Shown here piece by piece: positions 63,363 through 64,000 of a stretch of 64,000 nt of DNA. The position numbers and the translations under genes are program-made. Origin of the DNA: Bin87 sp965261195. GTDB lineage: Bacteria; Chloroflexota; Dehalococcoidia; Lucifugimonadales; UBA3495. Location: positions 248,001 to 312,000 of the forward strand of contig OZ253455.1 in assembly GCA_965261195.1 (NCBI GenBank), given 5' to 3'. The notes beneath the pieces are model-generated. The model worked only from the letters and a program-made list of their open reading frames with translations. It ran no database searches and had not been told where the DNA came from. Each line of letters starts with the position of its first letter. The stretch's first letter is position 1.

Positions 63363-64000
63363 AGTCGCGCTGACCGAGGCCGAACGCTCCCGTCTCAATG
63401 CGGTTTCCCAGCGAGGCAAGGCGTCAGTGCGCACCGTGAAGCGGGCGCTCGCGCTGCTCAAAGCTGACGAAGGACTTCGGGACCGTGAGATAGCCGGTGT
63501 GCTTTTGATCAACCCCGCTACCGTTGCCAGAACGCGGAAGCGGTACGTGGAGGAAGGACTTGAGGCCGCCATCAATGACCGACCGTGGCCGGGCCGGGAG
63601 CGCAAGCTGGACGGCCGGCAGGAAGCGCACCTGATCGCCTTTGCGTGCAGCGCAGTGCCCGAAGGTCACACGCATTGGACACTCCAGTTGTTGGCCGACA
63701 AGGTGTAACTGTTCAGACTTGAGGGGATCTTCGGCTTTTCCGACTGGTTGTGGACGGGTGGCCAAGCACGGAATTTGCTTTGCAAGCCGACCCGTCCCCT
63801 CAAACGTGAACAGTTACGACAAGGTGGTAGAGTTGGAGTTTGCCGAGAGCATCTCCCTGGAGACGGTGCGCCAGATGCTCAAAAAAACGAACTCAAGCCG
63901 TGGAAGAAGAAGGAGTGGTGTATCCCCAAGGTGAGCGGGGAGTTCGTGGCGCGGATGGAGGACGTGCTGGACCTGTACCACCAGGAGTACCATCCGGAGC
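63343..64000 (+). pseudogene. IS630-family transposase broken by a MITE
   Basis: ATG 63343 after GAGGAGGTGCCC. HTH segment is LRDREIAGVLLINPATVART. Reading stops at the MITE (63705), and resumes after it at VVELEFAESISLETVRQML. A run of seven A (about 63882) matches the slippery site of the other IS630 copy. Removing the MITE and one GACAAGGT restores the frame. The DDE domain lies beyond the window. Confidence 0.85.
63705..63817 (+). mobile_element. IS66-type MITE, copy 3 (113 bp, diverged)
   Basis: Starts GTAACTGTTCAGACTT and ends CAAACGTGAACAGTTAC, same 113-bp length as copies 1 and 2 but with internal substitutions. Duplication GACAAGGT at 63697-63704 and 63818-63825. Confidence 0.9.

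Larger units (their letters stand above)
63261..64000 (+). mobile_element. IS630-family element 2 (left part; extends past window)
   Basis: Left end GTACCGTTCCCAG within a CTAG at 63258-63261, like the first IS630. The MITE at 63705 sits inside its transposase. The right end is outside the window. Confidence 0.7.

Noticed and set aside
1..64000. CRISPR array
   Set aside because: No regularly spaced short direct repeats with spacers were seen; the Cas4-like nuclease alone is not evidence for CRISPR.
1..64000. tRNA or rRNA genes
   Set aside because: No cloverleaf-like sequence or rRNA segment recognised by eye.

Overview
The window is a high-GC stretch of bacterial-type DNA. Nearly all real non-transposon genes from about 5.6 kb to 63.3 kb lie on the plus strand in short-spaced or overlapping (ATGA) runs with Shine-Dalgarno-like sites. 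The content is replicative: UvrD-type helicase, class II ribonucleotide reductase with inteins, sigma-70 factor, DNA polymerase III alpha (DnaE), CHC2/TOPRIM primase, SSB, Rad52-like annealing protein, uracil-DNA glycosylase, thymidylate kinase, beta clamp (DnaN) and several DNA methyltransferases. There are no phage structural genes, ribosomal genes or tRNAs that I can recognise. The best reading is the DNA-metabolism arm of a large phage, phage-like plasmid or other extrachromosomal element of an uncultivated high-GC bacterium. The host phylum cannot be fixed from this sequence. A degraded tuf (EF-Tu) 3' fragment and a Uma2-type nuclease gene near 59-60 kb look chromosomal in flavour.

Layout: 1-860 is a truncated serine recombinase. 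861-5611 is a head-to-tail array of four different IS elements (IS5, IS5, IS1182, IS630) separated only by the tetranucleotide CTAG. 5.6-12.9 kb holds a decapitated SF2 helicase, UvrD and the reductase, whose active-site cysteine codon is interrupted by two back-to-back inteins. 12.96-14.7 kb is a small zinc-ribbon ORF split by an IS66-like element. 14.8-16.1 kb is a sigma factor. 16.1-18.8 kb is an IscB element broken by an IS5 copy. 18.8-22.7 kb is dnaE and small ORFs. 22.7-24.5 kb is a second IscB element. 25.3-28.1 kb is a nest of IS66, ISAs1 and a MITE inside one gene. 28-35.4 kb holds nuclease, primase, SSB, Rad52 and UDG. 35.4-36.8 kb is a TnpB element. 37.7-43.3 kb is a methyltransferase-helicase plus a GmrSD-like gene. 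43.4-47.4 kb holds hypotheticals, tmk, a broken LexA-like gene and a macro-domain gene. 47.4-51.1 kb holds IS66 and TnpB elements. 51.2-54.9 kb holds a secreted protein, dnaN, a methyltransferase and a membrane protein. 55.0-58.96 kb is a remnant zone (IscB, GHKL ATPase, TnpB and IS66 fragments). 59-64 kb holds Uma2, tuf fragment, hypotheticals, a methyltransferase and another IS630 broken by a MITE.

The most unusual features are: (1) tandem inteins with no extein residue between them at the catalytic Cys of the reductase; (2) IscB elements bounded by covarying inverted repeats and, in one case, a clean 8-bp target duplication, with no transposase inside; a TnpB element has similar ends; (3) a 113-bp non-autonomous IS66-type MITE present three times with 8-bp duplications; (4) an adjacent methyltransferase-helicase and DUF262/DUF1524 pair that may be a restriction or anti-restriction module.

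All calls were made by reading translations and repeats by eye. No alignment, fold or database search was run.
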